In this document: one piece after another, positions 17,932 through 27,666 of the stretch
Layout: each line of letters starts with the position of its first letter
Numbering within the stretch: position 1 is the stretch's first letter
From: Candidatus Gastranaerophilales bacterium
Lineage (GTDB): Bacteria > Cyanobacteriota > Vampirovibrionia > Gastranaerophilales > Gastranaerophilaceae
DNA: 64,000 bases
Direction: 5' to 3'
Assembly (NCBI GenBank): GCA_944324945.1
Contig: CALUYE010000002.1
Location: 186,001-250,000, forward strand
Program-made: the position numbers and the translations under genes
Notes under the pieces: model-generated
Told to the model about the DNA's origin: nothing
Database searches by the model: none
What the model saw: the letters and a program-made list of their open reading frames with translations, nothing else

Positions 17932-18447
17932 ATGGCAAGAGTTTTTTTGTCGCTCGGCTCAAACAAAGGCGACAGACTGGCAAATATTCAGCAAGCGGTA
18001 ACTTTGCTTGGAATAAGCGATAAAATATCAATTGTAAAAACATCATCATTCTATGAAACACAACCATGGGGAAACGAGTCTCAGCCTTGGTTTGTAAATG
18101 CGGCAGTTGCAATTGACTGCGATATGATTCCTATGGAATTGTTAAAATATTGTCAAACAATAGAACAGAAACTCGGAAGAGCAAGAACACCAGGTCAAAA
18201 ATGGCAGCCAAGAACGATTGATATAGATATTTTAATGTATGACAATAAAATAGTCTCAAACGGAGACACACTAAACATTCCGCATCCTTTTATGCATTTA
18301 AGGGCTTTTGTTTTGGTTCCTATGCTTGAAGTCAAGGCGGATTTAATTCATCCTGTTTTTAATAAGACAATTTCAGAACTTTATGAGGAACTTCAAAACC
18401 CCGAGGATGTGTTTTTATATGGAACAGTCATGCAAAACAAAGAATAA
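17932..18447 (+). CDS. folK: 6-hydroxymethyl-7,8-dihydropterin pyrophosphokinase FolK
   Basis: FolK transfers pyrophosphate from ATP to 6-hydroxymethyldihydropterin in folate synthesis. The N terminus FLSLGSNKGDRLANI, then SSFYETQPWG and FVNAAVAI, then R..PRTIDIDILMYD and IPHPFMHLRAFVLVPMLE are all diagnostic. At 171 aa it is complete. AGGA lies before the ATG. The downstream flavoprotein gene begins within its last 30 nt. Confidence 0.95.
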   Translation: MARVFLSLGSNKGDRLANIQQAVTLLGISDKISIVKTSSFYETQPWGNESQPWFVNAAVAIDCDMIPMELLKYCQTIEQKLGRARTPGQKWQPRTIDIDILMYDNKIVSNGDTLNIPHPFMHLRAFVLVPMLEVKADLIHPVFNKTISELYEELQNPEDVFLYGTVMQNKE

Positions 18448-19552
18448 AATAGCAATAATAGGAGCAGGTCCAAGCGGGATTTATTGCGCGATAAATATCA
18501 TCCTTGAATTTAATAATTATAATTATTCCGATTATTTTATCGATATTTATGATAAATCACAGCCTCTAAATACACTTTTACCAACAGGGGGCGGAAGATG
18601 CAATATCACAAACGCACAAAGCGATTTAAGAACATTTATATCAAACTACCCGAGAGGCGAAAAATTTCTTTATTCAATCTTTTCAAGGCATTCAAATTCG
18701 GATACGATTAATTTTTTTAATTCAATCGGAATAAATACCTACAGCGAGGATGATTTAAGAATTTTCCCAAAATCAAACAGCGCAAAAGATGTTAAAAACA
18801 AACTTCTTAATTATTTAAATAAATTTAATAAAACAAATTTTATAAATAAAAAAATAAATTCAATTTCGCAATTAAAAAATTATGATGCAATAATTGTATC
18901 AGCAGGTTCCAAAACAAGCGAAAACATTTTAAAATCAATAAAGCAGCCGTATTTTGAATTTAAACCGTCTTTGTGTTCTCTTAAAATTAAAAATAACATC
19001 TATCCTAAAGGTGTTAGCGTAAAATCGCTCGACGGAGATTTTATTTTTACCAACCAAGGTATCTCAGGCCCTCTTATATATAAAATAAGCGCTCAAAACG
19101 CGCTTAAAGAGTTTCCTTATCAGATAAAAATCCGACTTTTTGAATATTCTAAATTAAAAGAACTGGTTGATAAATATCCTAAAAAATCAATAGGAAACCT
19201 TGTTTCATCTTTTATCCCGAAATCACTAGCGCGAGTAATTATAAAAGATTATTCAAAAAATGCCTGCGAAATATCGAAAAAAGAATTAGAAAGCTTATGC
19301 AGCATTGAATTTTGCGCAATAGGACATTTAAAAGGTGAAGAAATTGTAAACTGCGGCGGGGTGGATTTAGATTCAATCGATAAAAATTGTAAATCAAAAA
19401 TTAAAAATAACATCTGGTTTTGCGGAGAAATATTAAACATTGACGGCTATTGCGGAGGATTTAATTTGCAAAATTGTTGGTCTGGCGGTTATATTGTTGC
19501 GCTTGATGTGGTAAAATTTATTTTAAATAAAAAAGGAATTAAGTATGTATGA
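18419..19552 (+). CDS. FAD-dependent oxidoreductase, HI0933/BaiN-like flavoprotein
   Basis: The N-terminal Rossmann motif GAGPSG, the glycine-rich LLPTGGGRCNITN and the C-terminal FCGEILNIDGYCGGFNLQNCWSGGYIVA are hallmarks of the HI0933/YhiN flavoprotein family. Members bind FAD; most physiological substrates are unknown, though BaiN acts on bile-acid intermediates. I take ATG 18419 as the start because upstream residues in this frame lie deep in folK and precede the nucleotide-binding strand. The protein is 377 aa, a little shorter than the usual 390-420. It overlaps folK by 29 nt and the next gene by 8 nt, so it belongs to an operon with lpd and lipA. Confidence 0.85.
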   Translation: MEQSCKTKNKIAIIGAGPSGIYCAINIILEFNNYNYSDYFIDIYDKSQPLNTLLPTGGGRCNITNAQSDLRTFISNYPRGEKFLYSIFSRHSNSDTINFFNSIGINTYSEDDLRIFPKSNSAKDVKNKLLNYLNKFNKTNFINKKINSISQLKNYDAIIVSAGSKTSENILKSIKQPYFEFKPSLCSLKIKNNIYPKGVSVKSLDGDFIFTNQGISGPLIYKISAQNALKEFPYQIKIRLFEYSKLKELVDKYPKKSIGNLVSSFIPKSLARVIIKDYSKNACEISKKELESLCSIEFCAIGHLKGEEIVNCGGVDLDSIDKNCKSKIKNNIWFCGEILNIDGYCGGFNLQNCWSGGYIVALDVVKFILNKKGIKYV

Positions 19553-20855
19553 TTTAGCAGTAATCGGGCTTGGGCCTGCGGGATTGGAAATTTGCGACAG
19601 AGCAATAAAAAATAACTTAAAAGTGATTGCCTTTGAAAAAAATCAAATTGGCGGTACATGTCTTAATTTTGGATGCATACCAACAAAAGCAATTTTACAC
19701 AGCGTAAATTTATATAAAGAAATAATTAACTGCGAATCTTGCGGTATAAGCGCGCAAAATATAGATTTTTCATGGGATAAAATTAACGAAAGAAGAAAAT
19801 CAATTGTTGAAAAATTTAACAAAGCGCTCTACAATAATCTTTCAAAAAAAATTGAAATCGTTTCTCAAAACGCGGAAATTTTATTAATGGATGAAGATGT
19901 ATTAATTAACGCTCAAGATAACATTTATGAAGCAAAAAATATTGTTATTGCAACAGGCTCAATTCCAAGAGAACTTAAAGGTTTTGAATTTAACCATGAA
20001 AATATCTTAAATTCGGATGATTTATTAAATCTTGATGAACTTCCAAAGTCAATGGCAATAATAGGTTCGGGTGCAATTGGTTTAGAATGGGCATATATTT
20101 TATCTTCTCTTGGGGTTGATGTTGTGGTAATTGAAAAAGAACCTGCACTTGCACCGCAATTTGATATTGACATTCAAAAAAGAATAGAGAGAATTTTAAA
20201 AGAAAACAATATAAAATATGTAAAAAATGCAACAATTAATTCATATAAAGATAACATATTAAAACTTAATTCCACTGTTAATTTAGAAACAGATAAAATT
20301 CTTGTTGCAATAGGAAGACAACCCGTTTTGCCGCAGCTGCACATAAATTACCCTGCTGTTGAATGTAAAATTATTTCAAATGAAGATTATACAACCAATC
20401 TTGATAACGTATACGTAACAGGAGATGCTTCAAACGGTATTATGCTGGCGCATAGCGCATCATATCAGGCAAGAATTATAATTGATAAGATTTTAAATAA
20501 AAAAAGCTATAAATTTAATAACATTCCTTCTATAATCTATCTGACACCCGAAGTTGCAAGCGTTGGTTTAAAAGAGCAGGATATTTTAAACAAAGATGAG
20601 TATATAATCAAAAAATCCATGGTTTCATCAATTGCAAAATCTTGGTGCGACGAATGCCCTAATGGCGTGGTTAAAGTAATTATTAAAGATAACAAAATAA
20701 AAGGAGCGCATGTGGTATCTAAAGATGCATCCATGCTTATATCCATATTTAATATTCTTATTGAAAAAGAAATTGATGTTAATGAAATAAAGAATATGAT
20801 ATTTCCGCACCCTTGTTTTAGCGAGCTTATAAGCGGAGTTTTAAATAATGGATAA
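19545..20855 (+). CDS. lpd: Dihydrolipoyl dehydrogenase (E3)
   Basis: E3 reoxidises dihydrolipoamide of 2-oxoacid dehydrogenase or glycine-cleavage complexes, passing electrons to NAD. Motifs: FAD-binding GLGPAGLE, redox disulfide GGTCLNFGCIPTK, NAD-binding IGSGAIGLEWAY, the second FAD site VYVTGDASNG, and a C-terminal HPCFSE resembling the catalytic H-P-x-x-SE of E3. The 436-aa length is slightly short compared with 460-475. It overlaps lipA by 8 nt, so lipoate use and lipoate synthesis are linked here. No E1/E2 or GcvH gene lies in the window. Confidence 0.9.
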   Translation: MYDLAVIGLGPAGLEICDRAIKNNLKVIAFEKNQIGGTCLNFGCIPTKAILHSVNLYKEIINCESCGISAQNIDFSWDKINERRKSIVEKFNKALYNNLSKKIEIVSQNAEILLMDEDVLINAQDNIYEAKNIVIATGSIPRELKGFEFNHENILNSDDLLNLDELPKSMAIIGSGAIGLEWAYILSSLGVDVVVIEKEPALAPQFDIDIQKRIERILKENNIKYVKNATINSYKDNILKLNSTVNLETDKILVAIGRQPVLPQLHINYPAVECKIISNEDYTTNLDNVYVTGDASNGIMLAHSASYQARIIIDKILNKKSYKFNNIPSIIYLTPEVASVGLKEQDILNKDEYIIKKSMVSSIAKSWCDECPNGVVKVIIKDNKIKGAHVVSKDASMLISIFNILIEKEIDVNEIKNMIFPHPCFSELISGVLNNG

Positions 20856-21729
20856 TATTCAAAGACTTCCTGATTATCTTAAGACAAAAATAGCATCAAT
20901 TGACAATAAAGAATATAAAAAAGTAAGAGAAATTTTAAAAAAAAATAATTTAAATACGGTTTGTGACGGGGCAAGGTGTCCTAATAAATGCGAATGCTAT
21001 TCTAATTCAACAGCCACATTTTTAATTTTAGGCAATACCTGCACAAGAAATTGCGCTTTTTGTAATATTTCACAAAAAACACCGTTAGGCACAGATAAAA
21101 ATGAACCTTACCATGTTGCGCTTGCTGTTAAAGAGCTTAATTTGAAATATTGCGTTATAACTTCGGTTACAAGGGATGATTTAAAATTAAACCACGATTT
21201 TGGCTCAATCCACTATCAAAATACAATAAATGAAGTTAGAAAATTAAACAAAGATGTAAAAATCGAAATCCTTACACCTGATTTTAAAGGTGATAAAATT
21301 GCCTTAAACAGAATAATTGATTCAAAACCGGATGTTTTTAACCACAACATTGAAACAATTAAAAGATTATACCCCAAAGCAAGGGCAATGGCTGATTATG
21401 ATTGCTCGCTTTTTGTTCTTGATTATATGAAAAACAATGGTTATATAACAAAATCGGGTTTTATGCTGGGATTAGGCGAAAATATGGATGAAGTTAAAGA
21501 TTTAATTATGGATTTAGATAGAATTAAGCTCGATATTTTAACAATCGGACAGTATATTCAGCCTTCAAAACAACATTTAAAAGTAGAAAAATACTACAAT
21601 CTTGAAGAATACAAATATATTGAAGACTTTGTAAAGACAAATACAAAAATATACCCTGTAATATCCCCGCTTGCAAGAAGTTCTTATCGTGCCTATGAGG
21701 CATTTAAATATATTCAAAATCTGCTATAA
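20848..21729 (+). CDS. lipA: Lipoyl synthase LipA (radical SAM)
   Basis: LipA inserts two sulfurs into octanoyl groups on lipoyl domains. Both Fe-S motifs are present: the auxiliary-cluster cysteines CDGARCPNKCECY and the radical SAM triad CTRNCAFC. TSVTRDDL, HNIETI and the C-terminal RSSYRA, with its conserved Ser, follow. The 293-aa length is normal. LipB, the octanoyl transferase, is not adjacent. Confidence 0.95.
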   Translation: MDNIQRLPDYLKTKIASIDNKEYKKVREILKKNNLNTVCDGARCPNKCECYSNSTATFLILGNTCTRNCAFCNISQKTPLGTDKNEPYHVALAVKELNLKYCVITSVTRDDLKLNHDFGSIHYQNTINEVRKLNKDVKIEILTPDFKGDKIALNRIIDSKPDVFNHNIETIKRLYPKARAMADYDCSLFVLDYMKNNGYITKSGFMLGLGENMDEVKDLIMDLDRIKLDILTIGQYIQPSKQHLKVEKYYNLEEYKYIEDFVKTNTKIYPVISPLARSSYRAYEAFKYIQNLL

Positions 21730-21730
21730 T
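21722..21730 (+). promoter_or_regulatory. Extended -10 box inside the lipA 3' end
   Basis: TGCTATAAT overlaps the lipA stop, 18 nt upstream of the next ATG. No good -35 is seen. It may give the small gene at 21749 its own promoter. Confidence 0.4.
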
Positions 21731-21748
21731 AAATTCAAGGAGGGATTT

Positions 21749-21979
21749 ATGAGCATAGAAAAAATCGTTGTAAAAGTATCAAATGTCGCAAAAAAAGGAC
21801 TTGATAAAGCACCTGAATACGCAAGAAAAGCAGATTGTGCAATTGAAAAAGGAAGCAAAAAACTTCAGGGTTCGCTTGATGCTTTATCGCAAAATGCAAA
21901 GGCAAAAATTTCATCTTCACCAAAGCTTAAAAATACTCTTAAAAAATTAAGCGAAAAGCTGGACAAGCTTGCAAAATAA
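21749..21979 (+). CDS. Small basic helical protein, paralog of 22124 gene
   Basis: I chose ATG 21749 because AAGGAGGG lies 5-8 nt upstream; a longer frame begins inside lipA. The 76-aa product is Lys/Ala-rich and probably helical. Its first 45 residues match the start of the next gene in pattern: M-S/G-IEKI..KVS, GL-D/K-K.P, K.D..-I/V-E.GSKKL-Q/T-G-S/A-LD. No domain is known to me. No signal sequence is visible. Confidence 0.7.
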   Translation: MSIEKIVVKVSNVAKKGLDKAPEYARKADCAIEKGSKKLQGSLDALSQNAKAKISSSPKLKNTLKKLSEKLDKLAK

Positions 21980-22123
21980 TTTAATTAAATACAAAAAATC
22001 AAAAAATACATTTGTAAAATTTTGTTAAATTAATTTTGCATTTTAAAAATAAAACGCAATAATTTAAGAATCTTTCTTTTATATATAATACAGTGTAGAA
22101 ATTTTACAAAAGAAAGGTTTAAT

Positions 22124-22732
22124 ATGGGTATTGAAAAAATTACGCACAAAGTTTCTGAATTAAGTCAAGAAGGTCTTAAAAAGCTTCCAAAAGCAGGTAA
22201 AAAGATTGATACAGTTGTTGAAAACGGCAGCAAAAAACTTACAGGCGCTCTTGATTCTATGGCGCAATCAATGAAAGCAAGAGTAGCTTTACAAAATGCC
22301 AAAAAAATTAAAGCAAAAAAAGCAATTCAACCGCAAGACATAATTCCCAAAAAAGCACAAAATAAAACTATTGATTATGCCATAAAAAAGGCTATTCCAA
22401 TTGATGAAATTGAAAAAACAAACGCAGCAAAAGAACTTAGCCATATACAAAAACTTTCGGGTAAATCCGCAAATGAAAGTGCATCCGTGTTTTTGAATAA
22501 ATTTGAAGAAGAAAACGCTCTAAAAGAACTTAACCGCGTAAGAAAACTTACAGGTAAATCTGCAGAAGATAGTGCCGTATGGTTTATGGTTAATGGAAGA
22601 ACCGATGCGGAAAAAATTGCACAACAAACAGAGCTAAAAGCAAAGCTTATGGATAAATATGGTGATAAATTAGCACAAAAACAACACCTTGCACAAACAA
22701 AAGCAAGACTTCAAGAAAAATACCAAAAATAA
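22124..22732 (+). CDS. Lys-rich helical protein with shared N-terminal domain and internal repeat
   Basis: The N-terminal 45 residues are paralogous to the protein encoded at 21749. The middle has two similar units: ELSHIQKLSGKSANESASVF (about residue 105) and ELNRVRKLTGKSAEDSAVWF (about 135). The C-terminal part is a Gln/Lys-rich helix. The product is basic, 202 aa, without a signal peptide or membrane helix. GAAAGG precedes the ATG, TATAAT lies at 22084-22089, and a terminator follows, so it can be a single-gene unit. The function is unknown; the shared N-terminal domain may be a small binding or dimerisation module. Confidence 0.7.
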   Translation: MGIEKITHKVSELSQEGLKKLPKAGKKIDTVVENGSKKLTGALDSMAQSMKARVALQNAKKIKAKKAIQPQDIIPKKAQNKTIDYAIKKAIPIDEIEKTNAAKELSHIQKLSGKSANESASVFLNKFEEENALKELNRVRKLTGKSAEDSAVWFMVNGRTDAEKIAQQTELKAKLMDKYGDKLAQKQHLAQTKARLQEKYQK

Positions 22733-22753
22733 TAAAATTAACATCTGATAAAC

Positions 22754-22783
22754 AAAAGCCTGTAGAAATTCTACAGGCTTTTT
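22754..22783. terminator. Bidirectional terminator after the 22124 gene and leuS
   Basis: AAAAGCCTGTAG pairs with CTACAGGCTTTT around a very short loop, followed by T residues, between convergent genes. Confidence 0.88.
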
Positions 22784-22800
22784 AATTTAATATTCTTATA

Positions 22801-25266
22801 TTATTTAACTACAATATTAACAAGTTTATTAGGTACAACAATTACTTTTGTGATTGCTTTGCCTGCGGTTGCTTCTTTGATTTTTGGTGAATTTTTTGCA
22901 ATTTCTTCAAGCTCGGAATTTGATAAATCCTGTTCAACTTCAATTTTATCTTTAATTTTGCCGTTTAGTTGAACAATTAAAGTTAAAGATGAAGTTTTTG
23001 CAAGTTTTTCATCATACTTGCACCAAGCTTCTTCGTGGATCGAATTTGTTGCTCCAAGGTTTGAATAGATTTCTTCTGCCAAAAATACGCAAACAGGAGA
23101 AATTAATTTTAACAACGTTAAAAGAGCAAAGCTCAAAACGTCATTGTTTATCTCATCTTCATTTTTAACATAATCGTATATTGCATTTGTAAATTCGCGG
23201 TATCTTGAAATTACGGTGTTAAATTGAAACTCGTTTTCAATATCGTTTGTAATTTTTTTGATTGAAATATGCGCTTCTCTTACCATATTTTCATCTTTTT
23301 TAGATAGCGAATTCATATCTAAATTGTAATTCAGTTTTATTCTATTTTGATATTTAGAATACAAGCGATATACTCGAAGAATAAATTTATAACATCCTTC
23401 AACACCTGCATCCGTCCAATCAAAATCACGCGCAGGCGGAGAGTCCGATAAAATAAACAATCTTGCCGTGTCGGCTCCGTAGTTTTGATATATTTCATCT
23501 GGATCAACAGTATTTCCTTTTGATTTAGACATTTTTGAACCGTCTTTTAAAACCATACCTTGTGTTAAAAGGTTTGAAAAAGGTTCGTCAAAATCTAAAA
23601 GGTTGCAATCGCGAAGTGCTTTTGTAAAAAATCTTGAATACAATAAATGTAATATCGCATGTTCAATTCCACCGACATACTGATCAACGGGAAGCCATTT
23701 ATTAATTATATCGCGATTAAAGCACTCTTTATCATTTTTAGCATCTGCATATCTCATATAATACCAGCTTGAGCAAACAAATGTATCCATGGTATCCATA
23801 TCGCGTACTGCTTTTGCTCCGCACTTAGGACAAGTTGTTTCTCTAAAGGTTTTGCTTGTTTCAATAGGAGACTTGCCTTGAACCGAAAAATCAACATCTT
23901 CAGGTAATAACACGGGTAAATCCTTTTCATCAACAGCAACTTCACCGCAATTAGGACAATACACAATAGGAATCGGAGCGCCCCAGTACCTTTGGCGCGA
24001 AATTAACCAATCGCGCAAACGGTATTGAGTTTTAAATTCACCAAAACCGTTTTCAAGGGCAAATTCCGTTATTGCTTTTTTGGCATCCTCACAAGACATT
24101 CCGCTAAATTGAGCACTGTTGATTAAAGTACCTTTTTCAACATATACTTTATCTTTATCAAACCCTTCGCCGTCAATTACTTGAACCATGGGAAGATTAT
24201 ATTTTTTTGCAAAATCAAAATCACGCTCATCATGGTAAGGCACCGCCATAACAGCACCAGTACCGTAATCAACAAGTGCATAATCCGCAACCCAAATCGG
24301 GCAAACTCTTCCCGTGAAGGGATTAATTATATGAGTACCCAGTGGAGTACCTGTTTTAATACGCTCTGTGGACAATCTTTCAATTTCCGATAATTTCTTT
24401 GCGTTTTCTCTATACTTTTCAACCGCTTCTTTATTTTCAGGGGTTGTCAATTTTTCGATATCTTTATATTCAGGCGCTACAACAAGATAAGTTATACCAT
24501 AGGCGGTATCCGCACGTGTTGTATAAACAGGGATTTCAAGACCTTCAATTTCTTTTACTTTAAATTTTAAAATCGAGCCTTGAGATTTACCGATCCAGTT
24601 ATACTGCATTGTTTTAACATTATCTCCCCAGCCTTTTAATAAGTCTAAATCCTTTAAAAGTTCTTCTGAATACTCGGTTATTTTAAAGAACCATTGAGAA
24701 AGATTTTTCTTTGTAACTTCACTGTCGCATCTCCAGCATTTGCCGTCTATTACTTGCTCGTTTGCAAGAACCGTTGCACACTTTTCACACCAATTAACAG
24801 GAGCAGTCTTTTTATATGCAAGTCCTTTTTTATACAATTGCAAAAATAACCACTGTGTCCATTTATAATAATCAGGCAAACACGTTGTAACTTCTCTATC
24901 CCAATCAATTGATAAACCCAGCATTTTTAATTGTTTTTTCATATATGCAATATTATCAAGAGTCCATTTTTGAGGATTAGCATGGTGTTGAATTGCAGCG
25001 TTTTCTGCAGGCAAACCAAAACTGTCCCATCCCATCGGGTGTAAAACATTATAACCTTGCGCTCTTTTAAAACGGGCAATAACATCCGTTATTGTATAGT
25101 TTCTCACATGTCCCATATGAAGCTTACCTGAAGGATATGGAAGCATGGAAAGAGCGTAATATTTAGGCTTTAATGAATTATCTTCCGCCTTATAGGGGTT
25201 TGTTTTATCCCATATTTCGCACCATTTTTTCTCTATATGTTGAGGATAGTATTCTTTATCAAGCAT
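22801..25266 (-). CDS. leuS: Leucyl-tRNA synthetase
   Basis: Class I synthetase that charges tRNA-Leu. HIGH-type PYPSGKLHMGHVRNY is near the N terminus and KMSKSKGN is in the C-terminal half. The CP1 editing domain includes TGTPLGTHIINPFTGRVCP. Zinc-binding cysteine pairs are seen around CEKCATVLANEQ and CPNCGEVAVD. The 821-aa length is typical. It lies 9 nt downstream of thrC, so it probably shares an operon with hom and thrC. Confidence 0.97.
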   Translation of the reverse strand: MLDKEYYPQHIEKKWCEIWDKTNPYKAEDNSLKPKYYALSMLPYPSGKLHMGHVRNYTITDVIARFKRAQGYNVLHPMGWDSFGLPAENAAIQHHANPQKWTLDNIAYMKKQLKMLGLSIDWDREVTTCLPDYYKWTQWLFLQLYKKGLAYKKTAPVNWCEKCATVLANEQVIDGKCWRCDSEVTKKNLSQWFFKITEYSEELLKDLDLLKGWGDNVKTMQYNWIGKSQGSILKFKVKEIEGLEIPVYTTRADTAYGITYLVVAPEYKDIEKLTTPENKEAVEKYRENAKKLSEIERLSTERIKTGTPLGTHIINPFTGRVCPIWVADYALVDYGTGAVMAVPYHDERDFDFAKKYNLPMVQVIDGEGFDKDKVYVEKGTLINSAQFSGMSCEDAKKAITEFALENGFGEFKTQYRLRDWLISRQRYWGAPIPIVYCPNCGEVAVDEKDLPVLLPEDVDFSVQGKSPIETSKTFRETTCPKCGAKAVRDMDTMDTFVCSSWYYMRYADAKNDKECFNRDIINKWLPVDQYVGGIEHAILHLLYSRFFTKALRDCNLLDFDEPFSNLLTQGMVLKDGSKMSKSKGNTVDPDEIYQNYGADTARLFILSDSPPARDFDWTDAGVEGCYKFILRVYRLYSKYQNRIKLNYNLDMNSLSKKDENMVREAHISIKKITNDIENEFQFNTVISRYREFTNAIYDYVKNEDEINNDVLSFALLTLLKLISPVCVFLAEEIYSNLGATNSIHEEAWCKYDEKLAKTSSLTLIVQLNGKIKDKIEVEQDLSNSELEEIAKNSPKIKEATAGKAITKVIVVPNKLVNIVVK

Positions 25267-25275
25267 TTTTGTTTC

Positions 25276-26328
25276 CTATTTATTAATTATTTTTACAATG
25301 TCGTCAATTTTTGAAGTTGTTTTATGAACTTCCGCTTTAGAATTATCTATAGCGCAAGTTGGGTCTTTTAAGCCGTTTCCCGTTAAAATACAAACAACTT
25401 TTGAACCTTTTTCAATTAAATTTTTGTATTTTATAAGCCCTGCAACGGATGCAATTGAGCCGGGCTCAGCAAATATTCCTTCTGTTTTTGCCAATAATCT
25501 GTACGCTTCAAGAATTTCATCATCAGATACCATATTAATCATACCTTTTGACTCTTCTTTAGCTTCAAGCGCATATTTCCAGCTTGCGGGATTTCCGATT
25601 CTTATTGCCGTTGCAATTGTTTCAGGATTATCAACCTTATGACCAAGCACGATTGGCGCTGCACCTTGTGCTTGAATACCCATCATTTTAGGCAATTTTG
25701 TTGATTTTTTATCTTCAAAATATTCCTTATATCCCTTCCAGTATGCAGTTATATTGCCTGCATTGCCTACAGGGATAAAATGATAATCAGGTGCATCATC
25801 AAGTGCATCAATTATTTCAAAAGCTCCCGTTTTTTGTCCTTCAATTCTATAAGGATTAACGGAGTTTACAAGAGTTATCGGATATTTTGATGAAATTTCG
25901 CGAACCGCATCAAGCGCCTCATCAAAATTACCGTCAATTGCAATTACATTTGCCCCATACATCATTGCTTGAGACAATTTACCCATTGCAATATGTCCGT
26001 CAGGTATTAAAACATGGCATTTAATTCCTGCGCGCGCGGCATACGCAGCAGCAGACGCCGATGTGTTGCCTGTTGAAGCACATATTATCGCATTTGAACC
26101 TGATTCAACAGCCTTTGTAACAGCCATTGTCATGCCTCTGTCTTTAAAGCTGCCTGTCGGGTTTAAACCTTCGTATTTAAAATATATTTCAGCATCCAAA
26201 CCAATAACGGAAGCTAAATTTTTTGCTTTTATTAAAGGGGTATTACCTTCACAAAGGGAAACAACAGGGGTTGAATCGCTAACGGGTAAATATTTTGCAT
26301 ATTTTTTTATTAATCCTTGATATCTCAT
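25276..26328 (-). CDS. thrC: Threonine synthase
   Basis: PLP enzyme converting O-phosphohomoserine to threonine. The PLP lysine is in SFKDRGMT, with [19 protein letters not shown] for phosphate binding and [21 protein letters not shown] in the middle. At 350 aa it belongs to the shorter class typical of many bacteria and plants' relatives. Its start abuts the hom stop directly, so the two are cotranscribed. ThrB (homoserine kinase) is not in the window. Confidence 0.93.
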   Translation of the reverse strand: MRYQGLIKKYAKYLPVSDSTPVVSLCEGNTPLIKAKNLASVIGLDAEIYFKYEGLNPTGSFKDRGMTMAVTKAVESGSNAIICASTGNTSASAAAYAARAGIKCHVLIPDGHIAMGKLSQAMMYGANVIAIDGNFDEALDAVREISSKYPITLVNSVNPYRIEGQKTGAFEIIDALDDAPDYHFIPVGNAGNITAYWKGYKEYFEDKKSTKLPKMMGIQAQGAAPIVLGHKVDNPETIATAIRIGNPASWKYALEAKEESKGMINMVSDDEILEAYRLLAKTEGIFAEPGSIASVAGLIKYKNLIEKGSKVVCILTGNGLKDPTCAIDNSKAEVHKTTSKIDDIVKIINK

Positions 26329-27591
26329 CTACATGACCCTTATTTTGTTTACAACTTTAATATCATTTGATTCTTCAAGCACTTGAATCATTTTATTAAT
26401 GTTATCTTCAAGGCACATCTCGGTTACAACAATAATTGTTGCCGAACCGTTTTCATTTGTGCCTTTTTGTAAAATGCTTGAAAGATTTATTCCGTATTTA
26501 GAACATGCTAAACCGATCTGTCCGATTATTCCGAGTTTATTTTTGGCTTCAAGTCTTAAATAATACGAATTTGTCGTTTTATTGATATCAATTTGATAAG
26601 CAAATTTATCATGATGACAAACTTGCATAGGAAGGATGGTATCTTTGTTTGAAATTTCCGATACAATTTGCAAAATATCACCGACAACAGAACTTGAAGT
26701 CGGAAATTCACCCGCACCGCCGCCTGTGGACATTAATTTTCCGACAGGGAAACCACTTAACAATACGGCATTTGTTGCATTTCTTATTTCCGATATTGCC
26801 TGATTTTTATCAACAAGCATCGGATGTACGCGTATATCAAGAGTATCAGGGGTTTTATCAACTTTTTTTGCTTGAGCAATTAATTTTATTTTATAGCCCA
26901 ATTCATCAGCCGATTTAATATCAAAAGGAGAAATTTTTGTTATTCCTTCACAGTAAATGTTAGATACATCTATCCTTCTGTTAAAGACGATGTTTGCTAA
27001 AATTGCAATTTTATACATTGCATCATACCCTTCGACATCGTTTGTCGGGTCTGTTTCTGCGTATCCTAATTCCTGCGCTTTTTTTAGACACTCTTCGTAT
27101 GAAAGATTTTCTTCTTCCATTTTTGTTAAAATATAATTTGTCGTGCCGTTTAAAATCCCTGCAACACAATCAAAATCATTAGCTTTTAAGCTTGTTTTAA
27201 TCGGTTGTACAATGGGAATTCCGCCTGCAACCGCAGCTTCATAAAGGATGGATGTTGAGTTGTTTCGTGCTTCATCAAACAACTCTGCGCCATAGCGCGC
27301 TAATAATTCTTTGTTTGCGGTTACGATGTGCTTTTTGTTTTTAATAGCGCACATTAGTGCATCTTTAACACCGACGCCGCCTGCTACTTCAACAACGATA
27401 TCAACATCCGGATTGTTTACAACTTCATAAACATCAGTGGTTAAATTTTTAACTTCGACCTGTCTTTTTTTGTTTAAATTCTTTACGGCGCATGTGATTA
27501 TATCAATATTATCAAATTTTGATAATACCTTTACAACTCCCTGTCCGACGGTTCCAAGACCGATTAGCCCTATATTAATTTTCTTATTCAT
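26329..27591 (-). CDS. hom: Homoserine dehydrogenase
   Basis: Reduces aspartate semialdehyde to homoserine. The NAD(P) loop GLGTVGQG is followed by TANKELLARYG, AAVAGGIPIV and GILNGTTNYIL, then the C-terminal ACT domain (LGIIGQIGLACSKYGINLSSI), which gives threonine feedback regulation in relatives. I take ATG 27591, since the upstream TTG at 27609 only adds six non-conserved residues. The 420-aa length is normal. It heads hom-thrC-leuS and diverges from gltX. Confidence 0.94.
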   Translation of the reverse strand: MNKKINIGLIGLGTVGQGVVKVLSKFDNIDIITCAVKNLNKKRQVEVKNLTTDVYEVVNNPDVDIVVEVAGGVGVKDALMCAIKNKKHIVTANKELLARYGAELFDEARNNSTSILYEAAVAGGIPIVQPIKTSLKANDFDCVAGILNGTTNYILTKMEEENLSYEECLKKAQELGYAETDPTNDVEGYDAMYKIAILANIVFNRRIDVSNIYCEGITKISPFDIKSADELGYKIKLIAQAKKVDKTPDTLDIRVHPMLVDKNQAISEIRNATNAVLLSGFPVGKLMSTGGGAGEFPTSSSVVGDILQIVSEISNKDTILPMQVCHHDKFAYQIDINKTTNSYYLRLEAKNKLGIIGQIGLACSKYGINLSSILQKGTNENGSATIIVVTEMCLEDNINKMIQVLEESNDIKVVNKIRVM

Positions 27592-27666
27592 AGAAAAATA
27601 ATAACACAAATTTATTTTTGGTGTAGTATTTAACTATAAAATAAAATTTATACGAGGAAATATAAA

